A DNA stretch of 64,000 nt from Microbacterium proteolyticum (GCF_029639405.1 NZ_CP121274.1:186001-250000), one strand, 5' to 3'; positions 1 through 8,155 are shown, counted from the stretch's first letter. Numbers and translations are program-made. The notes: a model not told the origin generated them from the sequence alone.

Positions 1-230
1 ATGACCTGGATCTTCTTGTCGCCGGCGGCCTCGAGAACGACGTCGAACGAGTCCTTCTCCTCGACCTCTTCGGCGGGGGCGCCACCGGCGGGGCCGGCAG
101 CGGCCACGGCCACGGGGGCGGCGGCGGTGACGTCGAACGTCTCCTCGAACGCCTTCACGAACTCGGAGAGCTCGATGAGGGTGAGCTCCTTGAACGCGTC
201 GAGCAGCTCTTCGGTGCTGAGCTTAGCCAT
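1..230 (-). CDS. rplL: 50S ribosomal protein L7/L12 (3' end outside window)
   Basis: Partial gene: the start and about 76 codons are visible and the C-terminal domain lies beyond the left edge. The N-terminus [20 protein letters not shown] is the L7/L12 dimerisation domain that anchors the stalk to L10. It is followed by the Ala/Gly/Pro-rich hinge and the start of the factor-binding domain ([14 protein letters not shown]). The protein forms the ribosomal stalk that recruits translational GTPases. It lies 38 bases downstream of rplJ on the same strand, the usual rplJL operon. The ATG at 228-230 is preceded by AAGGAGAAACAC on the coding strand, a strong ribosome binding site. Confidence 0.97.
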   Translation of the reverse strand, partial: MAKLSTEELLDAFKELTLIELSEFVKAFEETFDVTAAAPVAVAAAGPAGGAPAEEVEEKDSFDVVLEAAGDKKIQV

Positions 231-268
231 TGTGTTTCTCCTTGATCGGGATTGTCATCCGGGCCGGG

Positions 269-784
269 TCAGGCCGCGGTGTCCTGCTTCTCGCGCAGCG
301 CGTCGACCGTGCGAACGGCCTTCGACGGAAGCGCCTGGAAGACGTATGCCGCCTTGGTCATCGTCGCCTTCATCGCACCGGCGAGCTTCGCCAGCAGGAC
401 TTCACGGCTTTCGAGATCGGCGAGCTTGTTGACCTCATCCGCGGTGAGAGCGGCGCCATCGAAGTAGCCGCCCTTCACCACGAGCTGAGGGTTAGCCTTG
501 GCGAAGGCACGCAGGCTCTTCGCGACGGCGACAGGGTCGCCGTGCACGAACGCGATGGCAGACGGGCCCTTGAGCTCGTCGTCCAGTCCCGAGACCCCCG
601 CGTTGGCGGCGGCGATCTTGGTCAGCGTGTTCTTCACCACGGCGTACTCCGCGTCCTGACGGATGTCGTTGCGCAGCTGCTTGAGCTGGGCAACCGTCAG
701 ACCGCGGTACTCGGTCAGCAGAACGGCAGTCGAGTTCTCGAAGTGCTTCGTGAGCTCGGCGACCGATGCGTCCTTCTGCGCCAT
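269..784 (-). CDS. rplJ: 50S ribosomal protein L10
   Basis: 171 aa, full length for L10. It opens [18 protein letters not shown] and contains the typical [16 protein letters not shown] segment that binds 23S rRNA. The C-terminal helix carries the L7/L12 dimers. A longer open frame exists upstream, but the ATG at 784 has AAGGAG five bases before it, while an in-frame GTG just upstream overlaps that ribosome binding site, so 784 was chosen. L10 usually represses its own operon by binding the leader; a long leader with a terminator-like hairpin is present here (852-887). It is followed by rplL. Confidence 0.97.
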   Translation of the reverse strand: MAQKDASVAELTKHFENSTAVLLTEYRGLTVAQLKQLRNDIRQDAEYAVVKNTLTKIAAANAGVSGLDDELKGPSAIAFVHGDPVAVAKSLRAFAKANPQLVVKGGYFDGAALTADEVNKLADLESREVLLAKLAGAMKATMTKAAYVFQALPSKAVRTVDALREKQDTAA

Positions 785-851
785 GGCCACTCCTTGTGTG
801 TACGAGGCGCTCCGCGGAAGCGGGGCGCCGGCCAAGACACCGGGCGACGGC

Positions 852-887
852 AAAAAAGAAGAGCTCCGGCGCAGGCGCACGGAGCTC
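852..887 (-). terminator. Attenuator-like intrinsic terminator in the rplJ leader
   Basis: A perfect 8-bp stem (GAGCTCCG 861-868 pairing with CGGAGCTC 880-887) is followed on the minus strand by TTCTTTTTTG. It lies between the predicted promoter (1000-1029) and rplJ (start 784), inside the transcribed leader, so it can act as an attenuator of rplJL. Known biology: L10 leaders fold and respond to L10-L7/L12. That this hairpin is the switch is inference. Confidence 0.75.
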
Positions 888-999
888 GGAATCCCGATCG
901 GGAAGAGTTACGTATACCTGCGCAGGTCCTCTGCCTTTCGGCAGACGCTTCGATCTTCGTGCACGCACGACGATGACCGGCGGTCTTTGGCTTGCCCCC

Positions 1000-1029
1000 A
1001 CTGTACCAAGCCCCGACACTGTGCGCCAA
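1000..1029 (-). promoter_or_regulatory. Predicted sigma-70 promoter of rplJL
   Basis: On the minus strand TTGGCG (1024-1029) and TACAGT (1000-1005) are separated by 18 bases. This would give a leader of about 200 nt before the rplJ start, long enough for an L10 leader structure. It is the only good -35/-10 pair I see between rplJ and the next gene. Confidence 0.55.
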
Positions 1030-1074
1030 ATCCTCGCGGCCCCGTGTCCGCGGCCGCCCGCGCGCGCCGCGCCG

Positions 1075-1093
1075 CCCCGCCCCGCCCCGCCCC
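1075..1093 (-). other. Perfect four-tetrad G-quadruplex motif
   Basis: The minus strand reads GGGGCGGGGCGGGGCGGGG, four G4 runs with single-base loops. This is the most favourable pattern for a stable parallel quadruplex. It sits six bases from a long palindrome and upstream of the rplJ promoter. A similarly C-rich stretch (33891-33938) adjoins another copy of the same palindrome family. Confidence 0.7.
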
Positions 1094-1098
1094 ACCGC

Positions 1099-1176
1099 CG
1101 AGGGCCCACGATCCGGTCGAGTGCCCACGTTCCGGTCGACTCATTCGTGGGCGCTCGACCGGATCGTGGGCCCTCG
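1099..1176. repeat. Palindrome family A, copy 1 (3' side of gene 1201-2184)
   Basis: An inverted repeat with 31-nt arms (1099-1129 and 1146-1176, one mismatch) around a 16-nt loop ending in CATT. The inner part of each arm carries CCCACGATCCGGTCGA or its complement. A homologous copy with the same loop signature lies at 2293-2362 on the other side of the adjacent gene. More distant relatives are at 31311-31499 and 33941-34014. No coding content is apparent between 785 and 1200. Confidence 0.9.
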
Positions 1177-1200
1177 CCGTCCGACACGATGCCCGCAAGC

Positions 1201-2184
1201 TCACGGCGGGAGGCGGACACCGAACGAACGCAGGCGCTCGGCAAGCGTTTCCGGGGTGGCGATGTCGCGGAAGCCGCCGCGACACACGCGCCACTGAGTG
1301 GTTCCGCGAATCCAGTCCTCTCGACGCTTCTCTGCCAAGACGACGTCATCGATCGACCTCCCCGCCCGCAGATCCCGATCGCGATACTTTCCCTCACCAT
1401 CGAACTCCCAGAACGTGCGGACCTGGGGCAACCCGATGTCGGCGAAATACATCGAGCCCGACGGTCCCGCGATCGCCACCTGCACGTCCATATCGCGGAA
1501 TCCGAGCCGGAACAGTTGGAGTCGACTGACGCTTTCCCCCGGCAACTCGGCGCGCGCATCAGCGAACTCGATCAGCCATCGGGCCGCGGTGACACCGCGC
1601 CGGCCGGCCGACCGCGCCGCACGTTCTCGCATCCGGTCCCGCCAGGCCTCTTGCCTCGCCCCGTCCACGCCGTGGCCCTCACCCGCCACGCGTCGGACGG
1701 CGGCATCCGCACACGAGACCGACACTTCGAGCCCGCAGGTCCGCGCGACATCGAAAACCGTCCTCTCGAGCGAGGTGCACCGGATACCGTCGATCTCGAC
1801 GACATCACCCTCGTCGAGCCGGTCACGACGTCGGCGAACGCCCGGGCGACTCGAGCCGCGGGAACCGGGCGCCAGAGTGAGCTCCACGGGCTGAGCCATG
1901 AAGCGGTACTGCGGTAGATCGTGCAGAACCGCAGCGGAGAGGTGCGAGACGACGGCACCCCCATCCCGCATACGCGCGACGACCGCCAGCGTGTCGAGCC
2001 GGTGCCGCGCGGCGGGGCGGAGATCGCTCACTTCACCTCGTCCGGCGTACATCCCACGGTGAACACGCTCCCACGGCCCATCCGACGAGGCGCGGAGCCG
2101 TCTCGCCGCAACGTCTCTTTCGAGAAGCTGCTCCCTCGAGCGCAGGACGGCACGAGCTTCGGCTAGGGAGAGGTCACGCGGCAT
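1201..2184 (-). CDS. AbiEi-like winged-helix / restriction-endonuclease-fold protein (copy 1)
   Basis: 327 aa. The N-terminal half resembles the AbiEi antitoxin-like winged helix (RVHRGMYAG, then SHLSAAVLHDLP, then GIRCTSLERTVFDVA). The C-terminal half has a DUF559/Vsr-like nuclease core: ADIGLPQVRTFWEFDGEGKY followed by EKRREDWIR. The same order of motifs occurs in the proteins at 13537-14490 and 41901-42794, so the three are paralogues. Databases usually call this family 'hypothetical' or 'type IV TA AbiEi family antitoxin'. No cognate AbiEii toxin lies beside it. Both ends are bracketed by palindrome family A. The ATG at 2184 is a tentative start: its GAAGGG is unusually close. DNA binding or nicking is inference. 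Confidence 0.75.
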   Translation of the reverse strand: MPRDLSLAEARAVLRSREQLLERDVAARRLRASSDGPWERVHRGMYAGRGEVSDLRPAARHRLDTLAVVARMRDGGAVVSHLSAAVLHDLPQYRFMAQPVELTLAPGSRGSSRPGVRRRRDRLDEGDVVEIDGIRCTSLERTVFDVARTCGLEVSVSCADAAVRRVAGEGHGVDGARQEAWRDRMRERAARSAGRRGVTAARWLIEFADARAELPGESVSRLQLFRLGFRDMDVQVAIAGPSGSMYFADIGLPQVRTFWEFDGEGKYRDRDLRAGRSIDDVVLAEKRREDWIRGTTQWRVCRGGFRDIATPETLAERLRSFGVRLPP

Positions 2185-2292
2185 CCCTTCAGCGTGCCCG
2201 GCCCCTCGCCCGCCTTTTCGCCCCGTTCCGCGGTTCTGTGGACGGCCCGCCGTATCGATCCCCTGTGCAGGGCACCCGTCGGCGCCACCCAC

Positions 2293-2362
2293 CGCCCACG
2301 ATCGGGTCGAACGCCCACGGCGCGGTCGCCCCATTCGTGGGCGCTCGACTGGATCGTGGGCG
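2293..2362. repeat. Palindrome family A, copy 2 (5' side of gene 1201-2184)
   Basis: 27-nt arms (2293-2319 and 2336-2362, three mismatches) around a 16-nt loop that shares CGGTCG and a terminal CATT with copy 1. Both copies lie in the same orientation, about 1.2 kb apart, with only the AbiEi/REase-like gene between them. Confidence 0.88.
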
Positions 2363-2442
2363 CTCGCGACGCAGCCACCGACCCGCAGGACACACCGCCG
2401 CGCCGAACGACCCGGGCGCCCGACCGGGTTAGTCTCGAACGC

Positions 2443-3117
2443 ATGTCCCCCGAGCTCGTCGCCTCCCGCAGCGCCGACCTCGAGTCGCGGATCGTCGCCG
2501 ATTCCCGCGACCGTGTCGCGTGGATCCGGGCGCGCTCGCGCGGCATCACCGCGACCGACGTCGCAACACTCACCAGCACGAACGCGATCGCCCGGGCGGC
2601 GGATGCCAAGCTCCTGGGCTCGAACTTCTCGGGCAACGCCTACACGGCGCACGGCCGTCGCCGCGAGCCCGAGATCGCGGCCTGGGTGGCCGCGACGCAC
2701 GGCATCCAGCCCTCGTCGGCGCTGTATCACGCGGTCGTGGAGAGGCGGCATCTGGCCACCCCCGACGGCGTGGTCGTCGACGGGGAGGGACGCATCGTCC
2801 TCGCCGAGATCAAGACGACGAACAAGGCGTGGCGCTCGATCCCCCGCACGTACCTGCGCCAGGTGTGGTGGCAGCAGCACGTCCTCGGCGCCGAGCGCAC
2901 GCTGGTCGCGTGGGAACAGCACGACGGTTTCATCCCGGTCGGCGACGAGCCCCGCTGCCAGTGGGTGGATCGCGACGAGAAGGAGATCGCGTCCCTCGTC
3001 CGCCTCGCGACCTCCCTCATCGACGAGCTCTACCGCCGCACGACCGCCGGACGCGCTCCCGCTCCTCGCCCGGAGCCGACGGAGAGGTACCGCGCGCTCG
3101 CGCTCCTCGAGGGATAG
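2443..3117 (+). CDS. YqaJ-family viral-recombinase-like nuclease
   Basis: 224 aa. The N-terminal GITATDVATL and the later LAEIKTTN (E-x-K) fit the YqaJ/lambda-exonuclease PD-(D/E)XK fold, with the metal-binding Asp of TPDGVVVD between them. Phage relatives are 5'-3' exonucleases working with a RecT-like annealing protein. None is present here and no other phage gene is nearby, so this is the stand-alone chromosomal form seen in actinobacteria. The ATG at 2443 lies seven bases after TAGTCT (2430-2435), which suggests a leaderless transcript. The stop codon is part of the first operator of the following transporter. Substrate and role are unknown. Confidence 0.8.
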   Translation: MSPELVASRSADLESRIVADSRDRVAWIRARSRGITATDVATLTSTNAIARAADAKLLGSNFSGNAYTAHGRRREPEIAAWVAATHGIQPSSALYHAVVERRHLATPDGVVVDGEGRIVLAEIKTTNKAWRSIPRTYLRQVWWQQHVLGAERTLVAWEQHDGFIPVGDEPRCQWVDRDEKEIASLVRLATSLIDELYRRTTAGRAPAPRPEPTERYRALALLEG

Positions 3118-3163
3118 TTGACCCGAATCAAACACTTCGCGTATAGTTGATCCTCGTCAACTA
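3115..3163 (+). promoter_or_regulatory. Promoter with tandem MarR-type operators
   Basis: A promoter TTGACC (3118-3123), 18-base spacer, TATAGT (3142-3147). It is overlapped by two 20-bp dyads of the same form: TAGTTGA-N6-TCAAACA at 3115-3134 (one mismatch) and TAGTTGA-N6-TCAACTA at 3144-3163 (perfect). One dyad covers the -35 and the other the -10, so a bound dimer would block RNA polymerase. The MarR gene at 4910 ends the operon, so negative autoregulation is the natural reading (inference). Confidence 0.85.
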
Positions 3164-3213
3164 ACGCGCCGACGTCGTCGCGGCATCCTTCTTCCTCCCC
3201 TGGAGAGCTCCGC

Positions 3214-4908
3214 ATGACCGCCTCCCTCCCCGAGACCGCCGCGCCGCGGCGCGTTCTCCCCGCCCTCATCGGACTGCTGCTCGGCATGTTCGTGTCGATG
3301 CTGGCATCCACCGTCGTCTCGACCTCGCTGCCGGTCATCGTCCACGACCTGTCCGGCGACCAGAACGCCTACACGTGGGTGATCACCGCGACGCTGCTGA
3401 CGACCGCCATCTCCACACCGATCTGGGGCAAGCTCGCCGACCTGTTCAACCGCAAGGTGCTGATCCAGGTCGCGATCGCCATCTTCGTGCTGGCGACGGC
3501 CGCCGCCGGGTTCTCGCAGAACACCGACATGCTGATCGCCTTCCGCGCCGTGCAGGGCCTCGGCGCCGGTGGCCTGGCCGCCCTCAGCCAGGTGATCATG
3601 GCCGACATCATCAGCCCGCGCGAGCGCGGTCGCTACATGGGCCTGTTCGGCGCGGTGATGGCCGTCGCCACCGTTGGCGGCCCGCTCCTCGGCGGAGTGA
3701 TCACGGATGCCTTCGGCTGGCGGTTCAACTTCTTCGTCGCCCTTCCCTTCGCGGTGGCGGCGCTCCTCATCCAGCAGCGCACCCTGCACCTCCCGAAGCG
3801 CGCGAAGCGCAAGGTCAAGATCGACTACCTCGGCATCGTGCTGCTGTCGACCGCCGTGTCGCTCCTGCTGATCTGGGTGACCAACGCCGGCCGCTCGTTC
3901 GACTGGGCCAGCACCGAGACGGTCCTCATGGTCGGCGGAGCCGTCCTCGCGGCGATCCTCTTCATCGTGGTGGAGCTGCGCTCGTCCGAGCCGCTCGTGC
4001 CGCTCACGCTCTTCCGGGATGCCACCTTCACCCTCGCCACGATCGCCTCGATCGCGACGGGTCTGGCCATGTTCGGCACCTCGGTGTTCCTCAGCCAGTA
4101 CATGCAGATGGCCCGGGGCGCCACGCCCACCGAGGCCGGCGTCATGACCATCCCCATGATCGCGGGCCTCCTGCTGGCATCCGTCATCGTCGGTGCGCTC
4201 ATCACGCGCTTCGGACACTGGAAGCCGTTCCTCATCGTCGGCGGCGTGCTGCTCATCGCGGGCACCTACCTGCTGTCCACGATCCACTACGACACCAACT
4301 TCGCCCTCGTGTCGGTGTACATGTTCCTGCTCGGCGCGGGCGTCGGCATGACCATGCAGAACCTCGTCCTGATCGTGCAGAACACCGCCGACCCCGCGCG
4401 TATGGGCGCGGCCAGCTCCGGCGTGACGTTCTTCCGCAGCCTCGGCGGCACCATCGGCGTCTCGGTCATGGGCGCGGTGCTCGCGAGCACGGCGACAGGG
4501 CTGTTCACCGACCGCGCGGCCGACCTGCAGGCCGCGATCCTGGGACTCGGCTCGGCCGGGGCCCCGGTCGCCGAGGCCCTGCAGTCGGGCACGATCCCCC
4601 AGGTGTCGAGCCTGCCCGAGACGGTCCGCGTGATCGTCGAGGACGTCTACGCCCAGTCCATCGCCCACGCGTTCCTCATCGCGGTGCCGGTGGCGGTCGT
4701 CAGCCTGCTGGCGATCCTCTTCCTACCCAACCGCCCGCTCACGCGCATGACGACGTCCGAGCGCGTCTCGGCGAGCGAAGCCGACCTCGCCACCGTGTCC
4801 GTCCCGGGGGCCATGGCGACGCTGTCGACCACGGGGACGGTGGAGACGGTGGATGCCACACACCGTCACCGCACCCGTTCGGGCGCCCCGATGGGGGAGG
4901 ATGGGTGA
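3214..4908 (+). CDS. MFS multidrug exporter, DHA2 (EmrB/QacA) type
   Basis: 564 aa, the length of 14-helix DHA2 transporters. Visible signatures are motif A in the loop after helix 2 (GKLADLFNRK, about residue 72) and the antiporter motif in helix 5 (GGPLLGGVITDAFGW, about residue 152). Long hydrophobic helices run through residue 510, followed by a polar tail. It should export hydrophobic or cationic drugs by proton antiport at the membrane. GGAGAG lies upstream of the ATG. It overlaps or abuts marR downstream and is preceded by two operator dyads, so it is probably induced by its own substrates. Confidence 0.9.
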   Translation: MTASLPETAAPRRVLPALIGLLLGMFVSMLASTVVSTSLPVIVHDLSGDQNAYTWVITATLLTTAISTPIWGKLADLFNRKVLIQVAIAIFVLATAAAGFSQNTDMLIAFRAVQGLGAGGLAALSQVIMADIISPRERGRYMGLFGAVMAVATVGGPLLGGVITDAFGWRFNFFVALPFAVAALLIQQRTLHLPKRAKRKVKIDYLGIVLLSTAVSLLLIWVTNAGRSFDWASTETVLMVGGAVLAAILFIVVELRSSEPLVPLTLFRDATFTLATIASIATGLAMFGTSVFLSQYMQMARGATPTEAGVMTIPMIAGLLLASVIVGALITRFGHWKPFLIVGGVLLIAGTYLLSTIHYDTNFALVSVYMFLLGAGVGMTMQNLVLIVQNTADPARMGAASSGVTFFRSLGGTIGVSVMGAVLASTATGLFTDRAADLQAAILGLGSAGAPVAEALQSGTIPQVSSLPETVRVIVEDVYAQSIAHAFLIAVPVAVVSLLAILFLPNRPLTRMTTSERVSASEADLATVSVPGAMATLSTTGTVETVDATHRHRTRSGAPMGEDG

Positions 4909-4909
4909 C

Positions 4910-5374
4910 GTGACCCACGAAGACGACGCCGAGAGGCACGCCGCCGTGCAGGCGCTCGAATCGTCGTTCTCGGAGCTGATGACCACGTTCCGCCGCTACG
5001 TGGCCGAGGCGGCGGAACGGGTCAGCCCGGGAATGCTTCCGGCGACGTTCAAGACGCTGTCGGTGGTGAGCCGGTTCGGGCCGATGACGCTGTCGGCTCT
5101 GGCCGAGCGACTCGCCGCGGACAAGGGCTTCCTGAGCCGGTCGATCAGCGAGCTCGAAGAGATGGGGCTCGTCACCCGGACGCCCGACCCCAACGACCGG
5201 CGGTCGCGTCTCATCGCCGTCACCGAGCTCGGTCACGACCGTCTGCGCGATGCCCGCGCCCCGCACGAGAGCCGCCTGTACGAGGCGCTCGCGGACTGGT
5301 CGGTCGACGAGATCGGGAACCTGTCGACGATGTTGCACGCCCTCGCCGTGGGCGGGGTCCCCGAGCGCAACTGA
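4910..5374 (+). CDS. MarR-family transcriptional repressor
   Basis: About 154 aa. The winged helix runs LSALAERLAADKGFLSRSIS into LEEMGLVTRTPDPNDRRSR, the classic recognition helix and wing with the conserved D-x-RS-R. The GTG at 4910 has GGAGG (4896-4900) nine bases before it. An ATG at 4901 would have no spacing, so 4910 was chosen; the protein could be three residues longer. Its start is one base after the stop of the MFS gene, giving translational coupling. It probably represses the MFS operon by binding the dyads at 3115-3163. Confidence 0.87.
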   Translation: MTHEDDAERHAAVQALESSFSELMTTFRRYVAEAAERVSPGMLPATFKTLSVVSRFGPMTLSALAERLAADKGFLSRSISELEEMGLVTRTPDPNDRRSRLIAVTELGHDRLRDARAPHESRLYEALADWSVDEIGNLSTMLHALAVGGVPERN

Positions 5375-5508
5375 TCCTCCGGCCGGCGGCGCCGACGAGG
5401 CGACGCGACACGGTGACCGAGGTGTAACACCGCCGAGACAATGTCGCGCTTGACTGAGGGAGTCGAGACGGAGTCGCCGTCGACGTGACCCCCGAGGAGG
5501 AGCGCCCG

Positions 5509-6531
5509 ATGAGATTCCGATCGTCGCGTCCCGAGGCCAGCGTCGAGGCGCCCGGTCCCACACTTCCCGAGACCATGCGCGCCGCGGTCCTGGACGCCCC
5601 CGGCGAGCCCGACGCCCTGCATGCCGCGACGGTCCCCGTCCCCACCCCGATCCTCAGCGAGGTGCTCGTCCGCATCGTCGCGGCCGGCATCAACCCGATC
5701 GACGCCAAGACCCGCGCCGGTCGCGGCGCGTGCGGCGCGATCACGTCGTGGCCGGCGACACTGGGCTACGACTTCAGCGGCGTCGTGGTCCAGGCTCCGT
5801 ACGAGGGGCATCCGTTCCCGCCGGGAACCGAGGTGTTCGGGATGACGCCGACACCGCGGACCCCCGGGACGTACGCCGAGTACGCGGTCGTCCCCTCCCT
5901 CTCGCTCGCCCGAAAGCCCACGTCGCTCTCGCACGTCGAAGCCGCCGGCGTGCCGCTCGCGGCCCTCACGGCGTGGGGCCTCGTCGTCGAGACGGCGCTG
6001 GCGCACGCGAACCAGCGCATCCTCATCCACGCCGGGAGCGGCGGGGTGGGGCACTTCGCGGTGCAGTTCGCCGCCTACTTCGGTGCGCACGTCATCGCCA
6101 CCGGGTCGCCCCGCAACCTCGACTGGCTCCGCGAGCTGGGTGCGGCGGAGGTCGTGGACCATACCGCGGTGCGGTTCGAGGATGCCATCGCCGCCGTCGA
6201 CGTCGTCGTCGACCTCGTGGGCAACGTTCACGACGACACCGGCACGCGGTCCCTCGAGGTGCTGCGTCCGGGGGGATTGCTCATCGAGGTCCCGACGGGC
6301 GCGTGGACCGGCTTCCGCGAAGCGGCCTCGGCGCGCGGCATCCGCTCGACCGGGTACAAGGTGATCCCCGACGGGAGCGCACTGGCGACGATCGCGCGCC
6401 TCCTGGATTCGGGAGCCGTGCGCGTCTTCGTCGACCGCGTCTTCGATCTCGAGGATGCCGCCGACGCCCACCGCGAGCTCGAGAAGGGGCACACGCGCGG
6501 CAAGATCGTGCTGCGCGTCAGCGACGACTGA
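5509..6531 (+). CDS. NADP-dependent quinone-oxidoreductase-like protein (zinc-less MDR)
   Basis: 340 aa medium-chain dehydrogenase/reductase. The N-terminal GroES-like domain (AGINPIDAKTRAG, LGYDFSGVV) is followed by a Rossmann domain with GSGGVGHFAVQFA at about residue 170. The catalytic zinc cysteines of alcohol dehydrogenases are absent, so it belongs to the quinone/enone reductase branch. GAGGAGG lies eight bases before the ATG at 5509; an in-frame GTG further upstream was rejected. Its last 14 bases overlap the end of the convergent lysG-like gene. The physiological substrate cannot be deduced. Confidence 0.85.
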   Translation: MRFRSSRPEASVEAPGPTLPETMRAAVLDAPGEPDALHAATVPVPTPILSEVLVRIVAAGINPIDAKTRAGRGACGAITSWPATLGYDFSGVVVQAPYEGHPFPPGTEVFGMTPTPRTPGTYAEYAVVPSLSLARKPTSLSHVEAAGVPLAALTAWGLVVETALAHANQRILIHAGSGGVGHFAVQFAAYFGAHVIATGSPRNLDWLRELGAAEVVDHTAVRFEDAIAAVDVVVDLVGNVHDDTGTRSLEVLRPGGLLIEVPTGAWTGFREAASARGIRSTGYKVIPDGSALATIARLLDSGAVRVFVDRVFDLEDAADAHRELEKGHTRGKIVLRVSDD

Positions 6532-7420
6532 TCCCGTCGGCCGCGAGCACCTGTCGCCCCTCGGCCACGACCTCGTCGGCGACCTCGTCGAGGAGCGGCG
6601 AGGTGAGGTTCCACTGCTGCCAGAACAGCGGCACGTCGACCGGGTCGCCGCCGAGGCGCACGAGCGTCCCCTTCGCGAGTCCGTCGGCCGATTGAAATCC
6701 GGGCAGCAGCCCCCACCCGAGACCGAGCGACACCGCTGTCGCGAAGTCCTGCGAGGCGGGCACCCGGTGCCGCGGCGGCTCCGCCACGGGCACACCCCGC
6801 GCCGCGAGCCACTGCGTCTGCAGGTCGTCCCGCCGGTCGAAGTCGACGACCGGTGCCGCGGCGAGGCCTGCGACGTCGACGCCCTCGGGGAACCAGCGCG
6901 CGGCGAATCCGGCCGACGCGACGGCTTCGTAGCGCAGGACGCCCAGGCTTCGCACGCGACACCCGGTCACGGGCGTCTCGCGCGACGTGACCGCCGCCAT
7001 GACCGCCCCCGACTCGAGGAGCCCGGCCGTGAAGTCCTGGTCGTCGCGGTGCAGGTCGAACACGACGGAGCGTCGTTCCGCGACGCGCTGGAGCGGCGGC
7101 AGGAACCATGTCGCGAGCGAATCGGCGTTCACCGCCAGAGGCAGGGATGCCACGGACCCGCCGTCCGCCCCGATCGCCGTCAGCGCATCGTGCTCGAGGA
7201 GGGCGAGCTGGCGCGCCAGTCGGATCACCGCGTCCCCCGCCGCCGTCGCGCGCACCGGCTTCGAGCGGACCAGGACGACTCGACCCAGCTGATCCTCGAG
7301 TGCTCTGAGACGCTGGCTGACGGCCGACGGGGTCAGGTGAAGGCGGCGGGCGGCGGCATCCAGGGTTCCCTCGTCCACGACGGTCGCGAGCGTGCGGGCG
7401 AGGTCGAGCGGGATCGGCAT
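6518..7420 (-). CDS. lysG: LysR-type activator of amino-acid export (LysG/ArgP)
   Basis: 300 aa. An N-terminal LysR helix-turn-helix (LDAAARRLHLTPSAVSQRLR) is followed by the effector-binding domain with ArgP/LysG features (PLAVNADSLATWFLPPL). In Corynebacterium, LysG senses lysine, arginine or histidine and activates lysE. Here it is divergent from a LysE homologue with only 69 bases between the two starts, matching the lysG-lysE pairing exactly. The effector is inferred from this pairing. The 3' end overlaps the convergent oxidoreductase. Confidence 0.9.
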   Translation of the reverse strand: MPIPLDLARTLATVVDEGTLDAAARRLHLTPSAVSQRLRALEDQLGRVVLVRSKPVRATAAGDAVIRLARQLALLEHDALTAIGADGGSVASLPLAVNADSLATWFLPPLQRVAERRSVVFDLHRDDQDFTAGLLESGAVMAAVTSRETPVTGCRVRSLGVLRYEAVASAGFAARWFPEGVDVAGLAAAPVVDFDRRDDLQTQWLAARGVPVAEPPRHRVPASQDFATAVSLGLGWGLLPGFQSADGLAKGTLVRLGGDPVDVPLFWQQWNLTSPLLDEVADEVVAEGRQVLAADGISRR

Positions 7421-7489
7421 GAAGCGATGCTAATGCTTCGTCAGAATCATGAACTGTACTTGACCTTCGCGCGGCCCTACGGTCGGATC

Positions 7490-8140
7490 GTGCTCTCCTC
7501 CCTCGCCGCCGGTTTCGGGCTCGGCCTGTCGCTCATCGTCGCCATCGGCGCGCAGAACCTCTTCGTGCTGCGCCAGGGCGTGCGCCGCGAGCACGTCCTC
7601 GCCGTGGTGGCGGTGTGCGCGGTGTCCGACGCCGTGCTGATCGCGCTGGGCGTCTCGGGCGTCGGCGCGGTCGTCACCGCCGTGCCGTGGCTCCTGGGCG
7701 TCGTGCGCTGGGCGGGAGCGCTGTTCCTCGTCGGCTACGGCATCGTCGCCGCGCACAGGGCGCTGCGCCCCTCCGGCGCGGTGCTTCACGTCGAACCGGA
7801 GTCGTCGACCTCGGCCGCGGTCCGCACGCGCACGACCACCACGACCCGGACCGCCGCCGTGCTCACCTGCCTCGCGCTGACCTGGCTGAACCCGCACGTC
7901 TACCTCGACACGGTGTTCCTCCTCGGATCCGTCGCCGCCACGCACGGCGCGGAGCGCGGCGTCTTCGGCGTGGGGGCCGCAGCCGCGAGCGTGGTGTGGT
8001 TCACCGCGCTCGGCTTCGGCGCGCGCTTCCTCGGACGCTGGCTGGACTCCCCCACGGCATGGCGGGTGCTCGACGGAGTCATCGCGCTCGTGATGTGGGC
8101 GCTGGCGTTCTCGCTCGTCCTCCCCGTGTTCACCGGCTGA
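7490..8140 (+). CDS. lysE: LysE-type basic amino-acid exporter
   Basis: 216 aa. It starts directly with the family N-terminus LSSLAAGFGLGLSLIVAIGAQNLFVLRQG, of which GLSLIVAIGAQN is the strongest signature. ALTWLNPHVYLDT marks the second half. Six hydrophobic segments fit the LysE fold. It expels lysine/arginine when intracellular levels rise, for example during peptide uptake. The start is a GTG at 7490; an in-frame ATG at 7426 would add about 21 residues that the family lacks. The intergenic region with lysG is short and should hold the shared operator. Confidence 0.88.
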   Translation: MLSSLAAGFGLGLSLIVAIGAQNLFVLRQGVRREHVLAVVAVCAVSDAVLIALGVSGVGAVVTAVPWLLGVVRWAGALFLVGYGIVAAHRALRPSGAVLHVEPESSTSAAVRTRTTTTTRTAAVLTCLALTWLNPHVYLDTVFLLGSVAATHGAERGVFGVGAAAASVVWFTALGFGARFLGRWLDSPTAWRVLDGVIALVMWALAFSLVLPVFTG

Positions 8141-8155
8141 GGACACAATGGAGGC

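Noticed and set aside
1201..2184. AbiE toxin-antitoxin pair
   Set aside because: No AbiEii-like nucleotidyltransferase toxin adjoins any of the three AbiEi-like genes; their C-terminal nuclease-like core also differs from classic AbiEi.
2443..3117. Prophage remnant indicated by the YqaJ nuclease
   Set aside because: No other phage gene is present and YqaJ-type proteins occur as stand-alone chromosomal genes.
3157..4668. A 503-codon minus-strand frame under the MFS gene
   Set aside because: Highly charged, repetitive composition without motif; the plus strand carries clear transporter signatures and a promoter.
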